Source: Oscillospiraceae bacterium
GTDB taxonomy: Bacteria; Bacillota; Clostridia; Oscillospirales; Oscillospiraceae
Length of the DNA stretch: 64,000 nucleotides
Reading direction: 5' to 3'
NCBI GenBank assembly: GCA_016296235.1
Contig: JAEDJR010000001.1
Coordinates: forward strand, 18,845 to 82,844
Positions 34,615 through 42,776 of the stretch are shown one piece after another (the first letter of the stretch is position 1; each line of letters begins with the position of its first letter). The position numbers were made by a program, and so were the translations under genes. The notes beneath the pieces are model-generated. The model searched no databases. It worked only from the letters and a program-made list of their open reading frames with translations, and was not told where the DNA came from.

Positions 34615-35894
34615 GACTGGGACTCCTCAAACCGGATCAGGGCGCTGCGGGCGTGGGCCTGCAGGCCCTCTTTTTCTGCAAAGGCAGCGATGCTGCCGGA
34701 TACTTTCTGCAGCGCTTCCCGGGTAAAATAGGTGTATTGGGACCTTTTCACAAAATCATCCACGGAGAGGGGACTGGAGAAGCGGGCTGTGCCGCTGGTG
34801 GGCAGGGTATGGTTGGGGCCGGCCAGATAATCCCCCAGCGCTTCCGGACAATAACGGCCCAGGAAGATGGAGCCGGCATTGCGGACGGCGTCCAGATAAT
34901 CAAAGGGATTATCCACGCACAGCTCCAGATGCTCCGGGGCCAGATCATTGGCGATGTCGATGGCCCTGGAAATGCTGTCCGTTACAATGATTTTGCCGTT
35001 GCTGTCTATAGAGACCCTGGCAATCTCCTGCCGCGGCAGACGCCGCAGCTGGCATTCCACTTCTTTTTGTACAGCTTCAGCCAATGCCATGCTGTCGGTG
35101 ATTAAAACCGCGCTGGCCATGCGGTCGTGCTCCGCCTGGCTCAGCAGATCGGAGGCCAGGTGGACGGGATTGCTGTTGCCGTCGGCTACAACCAGAATCT
35201 CGCTGGGGCCGGCGATCATATCGATCGATACCAGGCCAAAGACCTGTCGCTTTGCTTCCGCCACATAGGCGTTGCCAGGCCCGACAATTTTGTCCACTTT
35301 GGGAATGGACTGGGTGCCGTAGGCCAGAGCGCCAATGGCCTGGGCGCCGCCGACCTTGAAGACCCGGTCAACGCCTGCGATGCTGGCTGCGGCCAGAATG
35401 GCGTCCGGCAGCTTGCCGCCAGGGCCGGGAGGCGTAACAATGACGATCTCCCGGCAGCCTGCCAGCTTGGCGGGGATGGCGTCCATCAGTACCGTGGAGG
35501 GATAGGCAGCTGTGCCGCCGGGCACATACAGGCCCACTTTTTCAATGGGGATGATTTTCTGTCCCATGACCACGCCTGGCTTCTCGGTCAGAATAAAGCT
35601 GCTGCGCAGCTGCTGCCGGTGGAAGCTTCGAATGTTCTCTGCGGCTTCCCGCAGAATGTCCAGAAAACCGGGATCCGTTGCGGCGATTGCAGCGTCGATT
35701 TCCTCCTGGCTGACTTCCAGTGCAGTCAGATGAGCATGGTCGAAGCGCTCACAGTATTGAAACAGGGCGGAATCGCCGTTTTGCCGCACATCCGCAAGGA
35801 TTGCGGAAACAGTGGCCGATACATCCACGCCGGATCCGGCCCGTGCAAGGATCTCCCGGGCGGAGACGTCGCTTTCCTTGAGTATTCTCATCAT
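34611..35894 (-). CDS. hisD: Histidinol dehydrogenase
   Basis: This 427-residue NAD enzyme performs the last two oxidations to histidine. It has GLYVPGGTAAYPSTVLM, VGPGNAYVAEAKRQVFG, the zinc/substrate region LLSQAEHDRMASAVL, and the C-terminal GPNHTLPTSGTARFSSPLS. Two adjacent ATGs (35894, 35891) are possible starts; the first overlaps the hisG stop. Confidence 0.96.
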   Translation of the reverse strand: MMRILKESDVSAREILARAGSGVDVSATVSAILADVRQNGDSALFQYCERFDHAHLTALEVSQEEIDAAIAATDPGFLDILREAAENIRSFHRQQLRSSFILTEKPGVVMGQKIIPIEKVGLYVPGGTAAYPSTVLMDAIPAKLAGCREIVIVTPPGPGGKLPDAILAAASIAGVDRVFKVGGAQAIGALAYGTQSIPKVDKIVGPGNAYVAEAKRQVFGLVSIDMIAGPSEILVVADGNSNPVHLASDLLSQAEHDRMASAVLITDSMALAEAVQKEVECQLRRLPRQEIARVSIDSNGKIIVTDSISRAIDIANDLAPEHLELCVDNPFDYLDAVRNAGSIFLGRYCPEALGDYLAGPNHTLPTSGTARFSSPLSVDDFVKRSQYTYFTREALQKVSGSIAAFAEKEGLQAHARSALIRFEESQS

Positions 35895-36517
35895 CAGGGG
35901 TTCACCTGGCCTTTCAGTGCCGCAGCTATGGTTGAGATTTCAGAGTATTTGAACTGATAGGAGACTTTGTTGCTGATCAGACGTGCGCTGATGGGAACGA
36001 TTGTTTCAAAGGGAACCAGGTCGTTTTCTTTCAGCGTGGTACCCGTCTCCACAATATCCACGATCACATCGGACAATCCCAGAATGGGGGCCAGCTCAAT
36101 GGAGCCGTTGAGATGGATGATGTCGATGTCGCGGCACTGCGCGCTGTAGTATTTCTTTGCAATATTGGTATACTTCGTAGCAACGCGCAGGGTCTTGTCC
36201 GGATCGTCCCGGAAGCCGCGTTTGGAGGCTACAGCCATGCGGCAATTGCCCATGTGCAGATCCAGCAGCTCGTAAACCTGCGGTGCATATTCCAGCAGAA
36301 TGTCTTTTCCCGCAACGCCGAGATCGGCCGCGCCCCGTTCCACATAGATTGCCACGTCAGACGGCTTCACCCAGAAGAACCGAACACCGGCGCCTTCGTT
36401 TTCAAAAATCAGCTTTCGGCTGTTTTCGCGGATAGACGGGCAGCCGTATCCGGACGCCTCAAACAGATCATAGACCTTTTCTCCCAGGCGCCCTTTGGGG
36501 AGAGCGATATTAACCAT
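35894..36517 (-). CDS. hisG: ATP phosphoribosyltransferase, short form
   Basis: This 207-residue enzyme catalyses the first step of histidine synthesis. It starts VNIALPKGRLGEKVYDLFEA, has ERGAADLGVAGKDILLE, and the PRPP loop DVIVDIVETGTTLKENDL. The lack of the C-terminal regulatory domain marks the HisG-S form, which needs HisZ; hisZ is directly upstream with an 8-base overlap. The start at 36517 is set by the family N-terminus. Confidence 0.97.
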   Translation of the reverse strand: MVNIALPKGRLGEKVYDLFEASGYGCPSIRENSRKLIFENEGAGVRFFWVKPSDVAIYVERGAADLGVAGKDILLEYAPQVYELLDLHMGNCRMAVASKRGFRDDPDKTLRVATKYTNIAKKYYSAQCRDIDIIHLNGSIELAPILGLSDVIVDIVETGTTLKENDLVPFETIVPISARLISNKVSYQFKYSEISTIAAALKGQVNP

Positions 36518-37595
36518 GGTATTCAATCTCTGTGACCCTCCCATTCTGAAAGCGCATGACACGGCGGCAGGTCAGACGCGGCGGCATGGATTTGGTAAGC
36601 AGCACACCGTTTTCGGCCAGCTGATCGGCCGCAGCTGAAAGAGCCAAAGGATCTGCTTCGTCTGAATAGATCAGAACTGTGTCAACATCATAGGTTTTTT
36701 TCCGGTCTTCCAACAGCTCCAGCTGATCCAGATACACAGCAAAGCCAACGCCCTTGGCGTGCTTGTTCAGGCGTATCAGAAGCCGGTCATACTGGCCGCC
36801 GGACAGAACCTCCGATGGAATTCCTTCAATATAGCCCCGGAATACGATTCCGTTGTAATAATTGCGATCACCGATAATCGAGAAATCCAACCGAACGTGG
36901 TCTGCCAGTCCTGCCTGCTCCAGCAGTGCGGCCACCGTCTGCAATTCCGAGCGGGCCTTCCCGGGCGGCAGCGCGTTGACCGCCTGCAAGATGCAGCTGT
37001 TCTGCATCATCAGTGAAGCCAACTGTTCCACCAGCTCCGCCGGTGCGCCGCTGCAGCAATCCCGGAGGGATGCCTCATTCTTTTCGCGCAGGCACTGCAG
37101 GGCTGTCTGGGAAGCTTCGTCCCCGAGCTGCATCTCCTGCAGAAGCGGTTCAATGATCCCCAGATGGGAGACCGTCAGCAAAAAGCTGGGGGAGATACAC
37201 TGCAGGCTTCTGGCTGCAAGAAGAAGAACCTCTCCCAGCTCATATATTCCGATATCGCCCAGACACTCCAACCCTGTCTGCATGATTTCTCGGAAGCCCT
37301 TTCCCGGTCCGGCAATGCGGTAGACATTCTCACTGTAGCAGACCTTTTGAAGGGAGTCGTGACCATCGCGGCAGTTTTTGACAATGGACAGTGTCACATC
37401 CGGCTTCAGGGCCAGCAGGGCGCCGTCTGTATCCGTGAAAGTAATCACGCCTTCTGAGACGAGAAATTCTTTATTTTGCAGATAGAGCGAGTAGGGTTCA
37501 AACTTGCTCATTTTGAATTGTGCGTAGCCGTAACGGTGGTACAACGCCCGCAGGGAGAAGGATACTTGTTCTTCCAGCTTCATCAGCTCAGTCAT
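36510..37595 (-). CDS. hisZ: ATP phosphoribosyltransferase regulatory subunit HisZ
   Basis: This 361-residue HisRS-like protein lacks tRNA-charging function and makes HisG-S sensitive to histidine. Blocks include FKMSKFEPYSLYLQNKEFLV, ALKPDVTLSIVKNC, YSENVYRIAGPGKGFREIMQ and TGLECLG. Start ATG 37595 has GGAGG 7-8 bases upstream. It overlaps the yerC-like gene by 8 bases, which ties that regulator to the his operon. Confidence 0.94.
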   Translation of the reverse strand: MTELMKLEEQVSFSLRALYHRYGYAQFKMSKFEPYSLYLQNKEFLVSEGVITFTDTDGALLALKPDVTLSIVKNCRDGHDSLQKVCYSENVYRIAGPGKGFREIMQTGLECLGDIGIYELGEVLLLAARSLQCISPSFLLTVSHLGIIEPLLQEMQLGDEASQTALQCLREKNEASLRDCCSGAPAELVEQLASLMMQNSCILQAVNALPPGKARSELQTVAALLEQAGLADHVRLDFSIIGDRNYYNGIVFRGYIEGIPSEVLSGGQYDRLLIRLNKHAKGVGFAVYLDQLELLEDRKKTYDVDTVLIYSDEADPLALSAAADQLAENGVLLTKSMPPRLTCRRVMRFQNGRVTEIEYHG

Positions 37596-37890
37596 GATTG
37601 TCCTCCGTTGGGCAGATGCGCTCCAAAACCGTCCGGTAACCGCTGTTGCCGTACAACAGGCACTTCTTGACACGGCAAATGGTTGCCGTACTGGCACCGG
37701 AGGACTGGTTGATGGCACTGTAGCTTTTCCCTTGCCACAGCTGGGAGGCGACCTCAAAACGCTGCGCGATCTCCTGAATCTCCTTGATGGTACAGGCGTC
37801 CTCAAAAAACGCGTAGCATTCCTCAGGGGTTTTCAAAGACAAGATTGCCCGGAACAGAAGGTCGACATTTTCCTGATGCAGAATATCCAT
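37588..37890 (-). CDS. yerC: TrpR/YerC-family regulator, probable histidine repressor
   Basis: This 100-residue TrpR-fold protein has the helix-turn-helix SAINQSSGASTATICRVKKC and the family region CYAFFEDACTIKEIQEIAQR. It is first in the his operon and overlaps hisZ. Comparative studies have predicted TrpR-family histidine regulators in Firmicutes, and a palindrome at this operon's promoter fits autoregulation. I choose ATG 37890 with GAAAGGAAA upstream, because the predicted transcription start is near 37917 and rules out the ATG at 37917. Confidence 0.85.
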   Translation of the reverse strand: MDILHQENVDLLFRAILSLKTPEECYAFFEDACTIKEIQEIAQRFEVASQLWQGKSYSAINQSSGASTATICRVKKCLLYGNSGYRTVLERICPTEDNHD

Positions 37891-37908
37891 GGCCCATTTC
37901 CTTTCTTT

Positions 37909-37952
37909 TACTACCATGGTAATATTCTAATGCTCTACCGCGCTAAAATCAA
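37909..37952 (-). promoter_or_regulatory. his operon promoter with palindromic operator candidate
   Basis: On the minus strand TTGATT (37947-37952) and TAGAAT (37924-37929) are 17 bases apart. The perfect palindrome TACCATGGTA (37912-37921), extended imperfectly to 37909-37924, covers the predicted transcription start. This is a classic repressor position. Confidence 0.7.
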
Positions 37953-38011
37953 TAGAAACCTTTTTGGCGGATTTCACAAAACAATTTGCGTTGGGCAAGG
38001 AGTACCCTGGC

Positions 38012-38054
38012 AAAAAGAACAAGGCAGCATGACTCGTGCCATGCTGCCTTGTTC
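38012..38054 (-). terminator. Terminator of RNase P RNA
   Basis: On the minus strand a perfect 15-bp stem (38054-38040 with 38031-38017) has an 8-base loop and is followed by TTTTT (38016-38012). Confidence 0.92.
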
Positions 38055-38402
38055 TGCGATCGGGTCTGTAAGCCGGGTTCTGTAATCGACAGTCATCTAT
38101 CTAGACGCAGTGTTGCCGCTGCGTTCCAGCCACCTTCTCGGAAGCAGCCGGGCCAGCCTTGCTTCCTCTGCGGTGTTGCTCCGGATAGAGTTTACAGCGA
38201 TGGATGCTTCCACACCATCGGGGGCGCTCTTACCGCACCTTTCCACCCTTACCCCACGAAAGCGGGGCGGTATCTCTCTGTTGCACTTTTCCTGAAGTCG
38301 CCTTCGGCGGGCGTTACCCGTTATCCTTGCCCTGTGGAGCCCGGACTTTCCTCATGTACGGCCTTTCGGCACTGCACACGCGACTGTCCGACCTGGTCGC
38401 AG
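38054..38402 (-). ncRNA. rnpB: RNase P RNA (class A)
   Basis: This is the catalytic RNA that trims tRNA 5' leaders, about 349 bases. Read on the minus strand it has the conserved GAGGAAAGTCCGGGCT block near the 5' end, AACGCCCGCCG, AAGGGTGGAAAGGTGCGGTA with AAGAGCGC, and near the 3' end AGATAGATGACTGTC and AGAACCCGGCTTACAG. The closing helix P1 pairs CTGCGA at the 5' end with TCGCAG at the 3' end. Ends are estimated from P1, the promoter and the terminator. Its transcription is opposite to murD. Confidence 0.96.
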
Positions 38403-38406
38403 CGTT

Positions 38407-38435
38407 ATTTTACTTTATTTTTGCCTGCTTGTCAA
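38407..38435 (-). promoter_or_regulatory. rnpB promoter
   Basis: On the minus strand TTGACA (38430-38435) and TAAAAT (38407-38412) are 17 bases apart, placing the start at about 38400, right at the P1 helix. Confidence 0.85.
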
Positions 38436-38440
38436 ATGAA

Positions 38441-38469
38441 TTGCAAAGCAGCAGCAAAGCGGATATAAT
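38441..38469 (+). promoter_or_regulatory. murD promoter
   Basis: TTGCAA (38441-38446) and TATAAT (38464-38469) are 17 bases apart. Its -35 box is only 5 bases from the -35 box of the divergent rnpB promoter. The leader of about 175 bases contains the REP-like repeat. Confidence 0.75.
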
Positions 38470-38481
38470 ATAAATAGCTTT

Positions 38482-38617
38482 TATGATGATCGGCTTCAAT
38501 AAGCATTGCAATTTGTCATTGCGAGCCAGTCCGCAGACTGGCGCGGCAATCCGCAATGACAGTGCGGGTCGGAGTCCGTCATAGAAATAAGCGTGCGTAT
38601 GAAAACCGATCATCATA
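38482..38617. repeat. Nested inverted repeat, MITE-like or REP-like element
   Basis: The outer arms TATGATGATCGG (38482-38493) and CCGATCATCATA (38606-38617) are a perfect 12-bp inverted pair. Inside lies a 48-base palindrome (38514-38561) with perfect 10-bp ends TGTCATTGCG and CGCAATGACA and an internal CCAGT/ACTGG hairpin. The TGTCATTGCGAGC type of palindrome is a dispersed intergenic repeat in many bacteria, including gut Clostridia. It lies in the murD leader. Confidence 0.75.
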
Positions 38618-38649
38618 TAACTAGGAGAATTAGAAATGAGGCGATTCGC

Positions 38650-40023
38650 ATGAATTCTCTGATGAAATCCTATTTCAATGCGCTGCGGGGCAAACGAACG
38701 GTTGTGCTCGGAATTGGCGTCAGCAACCGTCCCTTGATCCGGCTTTTGCTGCAGTATGGGATTTCTGTGACCGCTTGTGACAAAACGCCGCGGGAGGATC
38801 TGGAACCGGAGGTTCTGGAACTGGAGCAAGCCGGCGCGGTGCTGCACGTCGGGCCGGATTATCTGGAAAACCTGACGGCAGATGTGGTGTTCCGGACCCC
38901 GGGCATGCATCCCAATATTCCTGCATTGCAGAAGCTGCGGGAACAGGGAGCCGTGGTGACTTCGGAGATGGAAGCGTTTTTCTCCGTCTGCCCCTGTCCC
39001 ATTGTGGCAGTTACGGGTTCAGACGGAAAGACCACCACGACCACGCTGATTGCGGAGATTCTCCGCCATGCCGGAAAAACAGTCTGGATTGGCGGCAACA
39101 TTGGGCAGCCGCTGCTGCCTTTGGCAGATCAAATGGCGCCGGATCACCTAGCAGTGGTGGAGCTGAGTTCTTTCCAGCTGATGAACATGACGCAGTCTCC
39201 GCATATTGCCGTGGTTACCAATCTGGCGCCCAATCATCTGGATATTCACAAGGATATGGAGGAGTACGTCCGGGCCAAAGAGAATATCTATCTGCACCAG
39301 CGTGCGGGCGATCTTCTGGTGCTCAATCTGGACAATGACATCACCGCATCCTTTGCGCCAAAGGCTCCGGGGAATGTCTCCTGGTTCTCCAGAAAGTCCG
39401 TTCCGCCCTGCGGAGCCTGGCTGGAAGGGGATACGGTGTATTTCCAGGGGAAAGCGGTTATGACCCGCTCCGGGATTTTACTGCCCGGCCTGCACAATGT
39501 GGAAAACTATATGGCAGCTCTGTGCGCCACCCAGGAATATGCATCCCCGGAGGATGTGGCGGCGGTGGCCGGGAGCTTTGGCGGCGTGGAGCACCGGATC
39601 GAGCTGGTGCGCACACTGGACGGCGTCCGGTACTACAACGATTCCATCGCCAGCAGCCCCAGCCGGACCATTGCCGGTCTGCATTCCTTTGACCAAAAGG
39701 TCATCCTCATTGCCGGAGGCTATGATAAGCACATCCCGTTTGATGTGTTAGGTCCGGAAATTACCGCCCATGTCAAGCGGCTGATTCTATGCGGCCATAC
39801 GGCGGAAAAAATCCGGGAGGCTGTATTGCAGTCGCCGGACTATCGGGAGGGCGCACCGGAAATCCAGCTCGTCTCCTCCTTGGAGGAAGCCGTAAAGGCT
39901 GCCCATGCGCATGCCGAGGCGGGAGATGTAGTAACGCTTTCGCCGGCCTGTGCTGCCTTTGACCAATTCAAAAACTTTATGGTGCGCGGCAAAGTCTATA
40001 AAGATCTGGTGCATGCGCTGTAA
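38650..40023 (+). CDS. murD: UDP-N-acetylmuramoylalanine--D-glutamate ligase
   Basis: This 457-residue ligase adds D-glutamate to UDP-MurNAc-Ala in the cytoplasm. It has the N-terminal Rossmann start RTVVLGIGVSNRPLIRLLL, ATP loop VAVTGSDGKTTTTTLIAEIL, AVVELSSFQL, TNLAPNHLDIHKDMEEYVRA and YYNDSIASSPSRTIAGL. ATG 38650 has GAGG 8 bases upstream; ATG 38599 would add 17 residues. A 5-codon open frame (38636-38653) with AGGAG overlaps the start as ATGA and may couple translation. Confidence 0.94.
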   Translation: MNSLMKSYFNALRGKRTVVLGIGVSNRPLIRLLLQYGISVTACDKTPREDLEPEVLELEQAGAVLHVGPDYLENLTADVVFRTPGMHPNIPALQKLREQGAVVTSEMEAFFSVCPCPIVAVTGSDGKTTTTTLIAEILRHAGKTVWIGGNIGQPLLPLADQMAPDHLAVVELSSFQLMNMTQSPHIAVVTNLAPNHLDIHKDMEEYVRAKENIYLHQRAGDLLVLNLDNDITASFAPKAPGNVSWFSRKSVPPCGAWLEGDTVYFQGKAVMTRSGILLPGLHNVENYMAALCATQEYASPEDVAAVAGSFGGVEHRIELVRTLDGVRYYNDSIASSPSRTIAGLHSFDQKVILIAGGYDKHIPFDVLGPEITAHVKRLILCGHTAEKIREAVLQSPDYREGAPEIQLVSSLEEAVKAAHAHAEAGDVVTLSPACAAFDQFKNFMVRGKVYKDLVHAL

Positions 40024-40038
40024 GGGAGGACGTGTTCT

Positions 40039-40758
40039 ATGCTCCATGCTTTGAAGCAATTCCGAAAAAAAACGGAAACCTGCGCAGCTGTGATTGTCGC
40101 TGCCGGGAGTTCCAGCCGGATGCAGGGAACGGATAAGATTTTGACCTCCCTGCATGGAGAACCGCTGATTGTCCATACCATTCGTGCCTTCCAGCAATGT
40201 GACGAGATTACTGAAATTGTGATTGTTACAAGAGAAGCACTGCTGTCTCAGATGAGCCGCCTCTGCCAGACAAACGGCTTTGACAAAGTATCCATCATCG
40301 TTCCCGGCGGCGCCAGCCGGGCGGAATCCGTTTATAGGGGTCTGGATCATGTATCGGACGCAGAGCTGGTGGCCGTTCACGACGGGGCCAGACCTTTGAT
40401 TACACCGGAGATTATTGAGAAAACGGTCCGGAAGGCGGCTGCTTTTCATGCAGCAGCACCGGCTGTTCCCGTAAAGGATACCATCAAAACGGCCGAAAAC
40501 CGGATTGTCACAGGAACGCCGGATCGTTCGTCCCTCTTCGCCGTGCAGACGCCCCAGGTGTTTGACTTTGATCTGCTGCGCGGCGCTCTGAAACGGGCTT
40601 TGGAAGAAAAACTGCCTGTTACGGACGACTGCTCTGCAGTGGAAGCCCTGGGCATGTCCGTCTATCTGACCGACGGCTCTGACGAGAATATCAAGGTCAC
40701 CACGCCGGTGGACCTTTTGCTGGCGGAAGCAATTTTGAAGGAGAGAACACGTCAATGA
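40039..40758 (+). CDS. ispD: 2-C-methyl-D-erythritol 4-phosphate cytidylyltransferase
   Basis: This 239-residue MEP-pathway enzyme forms CDP-methylerythritol. The CTP-binding start is [20 protein letters not shown], followed by [16 protein letters not shown] and VPVKDTIKT; the C-terminus has [11 protein letters not shown]. It overlaps ispF by 4 bases and lies 15 bases after murD. Confidence 0.96.
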   Translation: MLHALKQFRKKTETCAAVIVAAGSSSRMQGTDKILTSLHGEPLIVHTIRAFQQCDEITEIVIVTREALLSQMSRLCQTNGFDKVSIIVPGGASRAESVYRGLDHVSDAELVAVHDGARPLITPEIIEKTVRKAAAFHAAAPAVPVKDTIKTAENRIVTGTPDRSSLFAVQTPQVFDFDLLRGALKRALEEKLPVTDDCSAVEALGMSVYLTDGSDENIKVTTPVDLLLAEAILKERTRQ

Positions 40759-41228
40759 GAATTGGACACGGCTATGACGTCCACCGCCTGACGGAAGGCA
40801 GAAAGCTGATCCTCGGCGGCGTGGAGATTCCCTATACCAGAGGACTGGACGGGCATTCTGACGCAGATGTGCTGCTCCATGCCATGATGGATGCGATGCT
40901 GGGCGCGGCAGCCCTGGGGGACATTGGAGGAATGTTTCCGGATACGGACGATGCCTATCTGGGCGCCGACAGTACCGTGCTTCTGAAGGAAGTTTGTCTG
41001 GCCATTGGACGCAAGGGCTATGGCGTGGGCAATCTTGACGCCACCATACTGGCCCAGAAGCCCAAGCTCTCGCCGTATATTCCGGAAATGAAACAGCGGA
41101 TCGCCCGGGTTCTGCAGGTGGATGCGGACCGGGTCAATATCAAAGCGACAACGGAGGAGCACCTGGGCTTTACAGGCAGGGAGGAGGGCATTGCCGCCCA
41201 CGCTGTCTGTCTGCTGGAGGAGCTGTGA
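40755..41228 (+). CDS. ispF: 2-C-methyl-D-erythritol 2,4-cyclodiphosphate synthase
   Basis: This 157-residue MEP-pathway enzyme has zinc residues in [30 protein letters not shown] and the C-terminal [21 protein letters not shown]. It overlaps ispD by 4 bases, the frequent ispDF pair. A strong terminator follows. Confidence 0.97.
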   Translation: MRIGHGYDVHRLTEGRKLILGGVEIPYTRGLDGHSDADVLLHAMMDAMLGAAALGDIGGMFPDTDDAYLGADSTVLLKEVCLAIGRKGYGVGNLDATILAQKPKLSPYIPEMKQRIARVLQVDADRVNIKATTEEHLGFTGREEGIAAHAVCLLEEL

Positions 41229-41241
41229 AAAAACGCGATAT

Positions 41242-41284
41242 GCCGGCTTTCTGAGGAGAAAACAGAGAGCCGGCGTTTCTTTTT
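41242..41284 (+). terminator. Terminator after ispF
   Basis: A 12-bp stem with one G-U pairs 41242-41253 with 41263-41274 around a 9-base loop, then TTTCTTTTT. Confidence 0.9.
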
Positions 41285-41321
41285 GCGGGCAGCGGCATAA
41301 GATGGACGGGAGGGTAGACCT

Positions 41322-41576
41322 ATGTATCAGTTTTATCTCACATTTCGCTCCATGACCCGTGCGCAGAGCGCGGCGATGGCACTGCTCCGAAACGGAATAG
41401 CGGCAGCATTTTTGCGATCGCCCAAAAGCCTATCTGCCCAGGGGTGCGGTTATGCGCTGCAGCTGGATGGCACCAATCTGCAGGCAGCGGCGCTGGTTCT
41501 GCGAAGAGAAGGGTTATTCTTTGAACATGCGTACCGAGTGTATCCCGGCCTGCCTCCGCAGGAGGTGCCGGTTTGA
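41322..41576 (+). CDS. DUF3343 putative Se/S carrier-like protein
   Basis: This 84-residue protein matches DUF3343: a ferredoxin-like fold with FYLTFRSMTRAQSAAMALL and a conserved Cys42 in SAQGCGYALQL. The family is proposed to carry sulfur or selenium, inferred from its repeated neighbourhood with desulfurases and selenium genes. It overlaps the next gene, a cysteine desulfurase-like enzyme, by 4 bases. GGGAGGGT precedes ATG 41322. Confidence 0.85.
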   Translation: MYQFYLTFRSMTRAQSAAMALLRNGIAAAFLRSPKSLSAQGCGYALQLDGTNLQAAALVLRREGLFFEHAYRVYPGLPPQEVPV

Positions 41577-42685
41577 TCTATCTGGATAACGCGGCAACCA
41601 GCATGCCGAAGCCACCGGAAGTCTATGCCGCAGTACAGGAAGCCATGTTGTCCTGTGCGAGCCTTGGCCGCAGCGGCCATGCCGCAGCCAGAAAAGCAGC
41701 CGAGACAGCGTTTCTCTGCCGGCAAGAAGCCGGAGAATTGTTTGGAACCGATCCGGAACAGGTTGTCTTTACCATGAATGCGACCCATGGGCTGAATCTC
41801 GCAATCAAAACACTGGTAAAGCCGGGAGACCGCGTGGTTGTGTCCGGCTTTGAGCATAACGCGGTCATGCGGCCGCTCCATCATCTGGGCGCCCAAATTG
41901 AAACCGCCGGCTCCAGGCTTTTTGACCCGGATGATACCCTGGACGCCTTTGACCACGCTATCACGCGGGATACAAAAGCCGTTATTTGCACGCACGTTTC
42001 CAATGTATTTGGCTACGTTCTGCCTGTTGAACAAGTGGCGGCCCTCTGCCGCCGGCGGGGAGTACCGCTGATTGTGGATGCGGCCCAATCCGCGGGAATT
42101 CTGCCGTTATCCCTGAAACAGCTGCAGGCTGCCTTTATTGCAATGCCGGGGCACAAGGGCCTGTACGGGCCCCAGGGAACCGGAATGCTGCTTTGCGGCC
42201 AAACACCGGACACTTTATTCGAGGGCGGTACGGGGAGCCTGTCCGCCTCCTTGGATATGCCGGATTTTCTTCCGGACCGGGTGGAGGCCGGAACGCACAA
42301 TGTACCGGGGATCGCGGGCCTGTTGGCCGGAATCCGATACCTGAAGCGGCGCGGTTTGACTGCGGTTCGGCAGGGGGAGAACGCCCTGTTGAGGAAGCTT
42401 CATCGGGAGCTGAGAGACCTTCCGATACGGCAGTATTATGCCGGCGGCACCCTGCAAACGGGCGTTCTCTCGCTGACTGCCGAAGGCTGGGACTGCGAGG
42501 AACTGGCCGCCAGGCTCTCTGATGCGGGGATTGCCGTTCGGGCGGGTCTGCACTGCGCGCCCATGGCCCACAAATGCGCCGGAACGCTGGAAACCGGAAC
42601 GATCCGTGTCAGCCTTTCTGACTTCACAACGCCGCAGGAGATCGACCGTTTTGCGGAAACCTTAGGCGGTATTCTTGGAAATTGA
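41573..42685 (+). CDS. Cysteine desulfurase-family PLP enzyme
   Basis: This 370-residue class V aminotransferase-fold enzyme begins IYLDNAATSMPKPPEVYAAV. The PLP lysine is in AMPGHKGLYGPQGTGMLL, the Asp region is IVDAAQSAGILPL, and the catalytic cysteine loop is VRAGLHCAPMAHKC. It resembles the clostridial NifS/CsdB-like group near TIGR01977. The start is TTG 41573 with AGGAGG 7 bases upstream. With the overlapping DUF3343 gene it may pass sulfur or selenium to a small carrier. Confidence 0.88.
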   Translation: MIYLDNAATSMPKPPEVYAAVQEAMLSCASLGRSGHAAARKAAETAFLCRQEAGELFGTDPEQVVFTMNATHGLNLAIKTLVKPGDRVVVSGFEHNAVMRPLHHLGAQIETAGSRLFDPDDTLDAFDHAITRDTKAVICTHVSNVFGYVLPVEQVAALCRRRGVPLIVDAAQSAGILPLSLKQLQAAFIAMPGHKGLYGPQGTGMLLCGQTPDTLFEGGTGSLSASLDMPDFLPDRVEAGTHNVPGIAGLLAGIRYLKRRGLTAVRQGENALLRKLHRELRDLPIRQYYAGGTLQTGVLSLTAEGWDCEELAARLSDAGIAVRAGLHCAPMAHKCAGTLETGTIRVSLSDFTTPQEIDRFAETLGGILGN

Positions 42686-42704
42686 TTTTTTTCATTCCCC
42701 ACCC

Positions 42705-42733
42705 TTGCCAACCGGCCTCATGTGGGCTATAAT
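42705..42733 (+). promoter_or_regulatory. cdaA-cdaR promoter
   Basis: TTGCCA (42705-42710) and TATAAT (42728-42733) are 17 bases apart. The predicted start near 42740 excludes upstream starts for cdaA. Confidence 0.78.
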
Positions 42734-42776
42734 TACAATGATTATTTGTAGACATTTAGAATGGTGGTGTGGGCCC

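Noticed and set aside
37890..38010. Histidine T-box upstream of the his operon
   Set aside because: There is no AGGTGGTACCGCG-type bulge, and the leader between the predicted start and yerC is under 30 bases.
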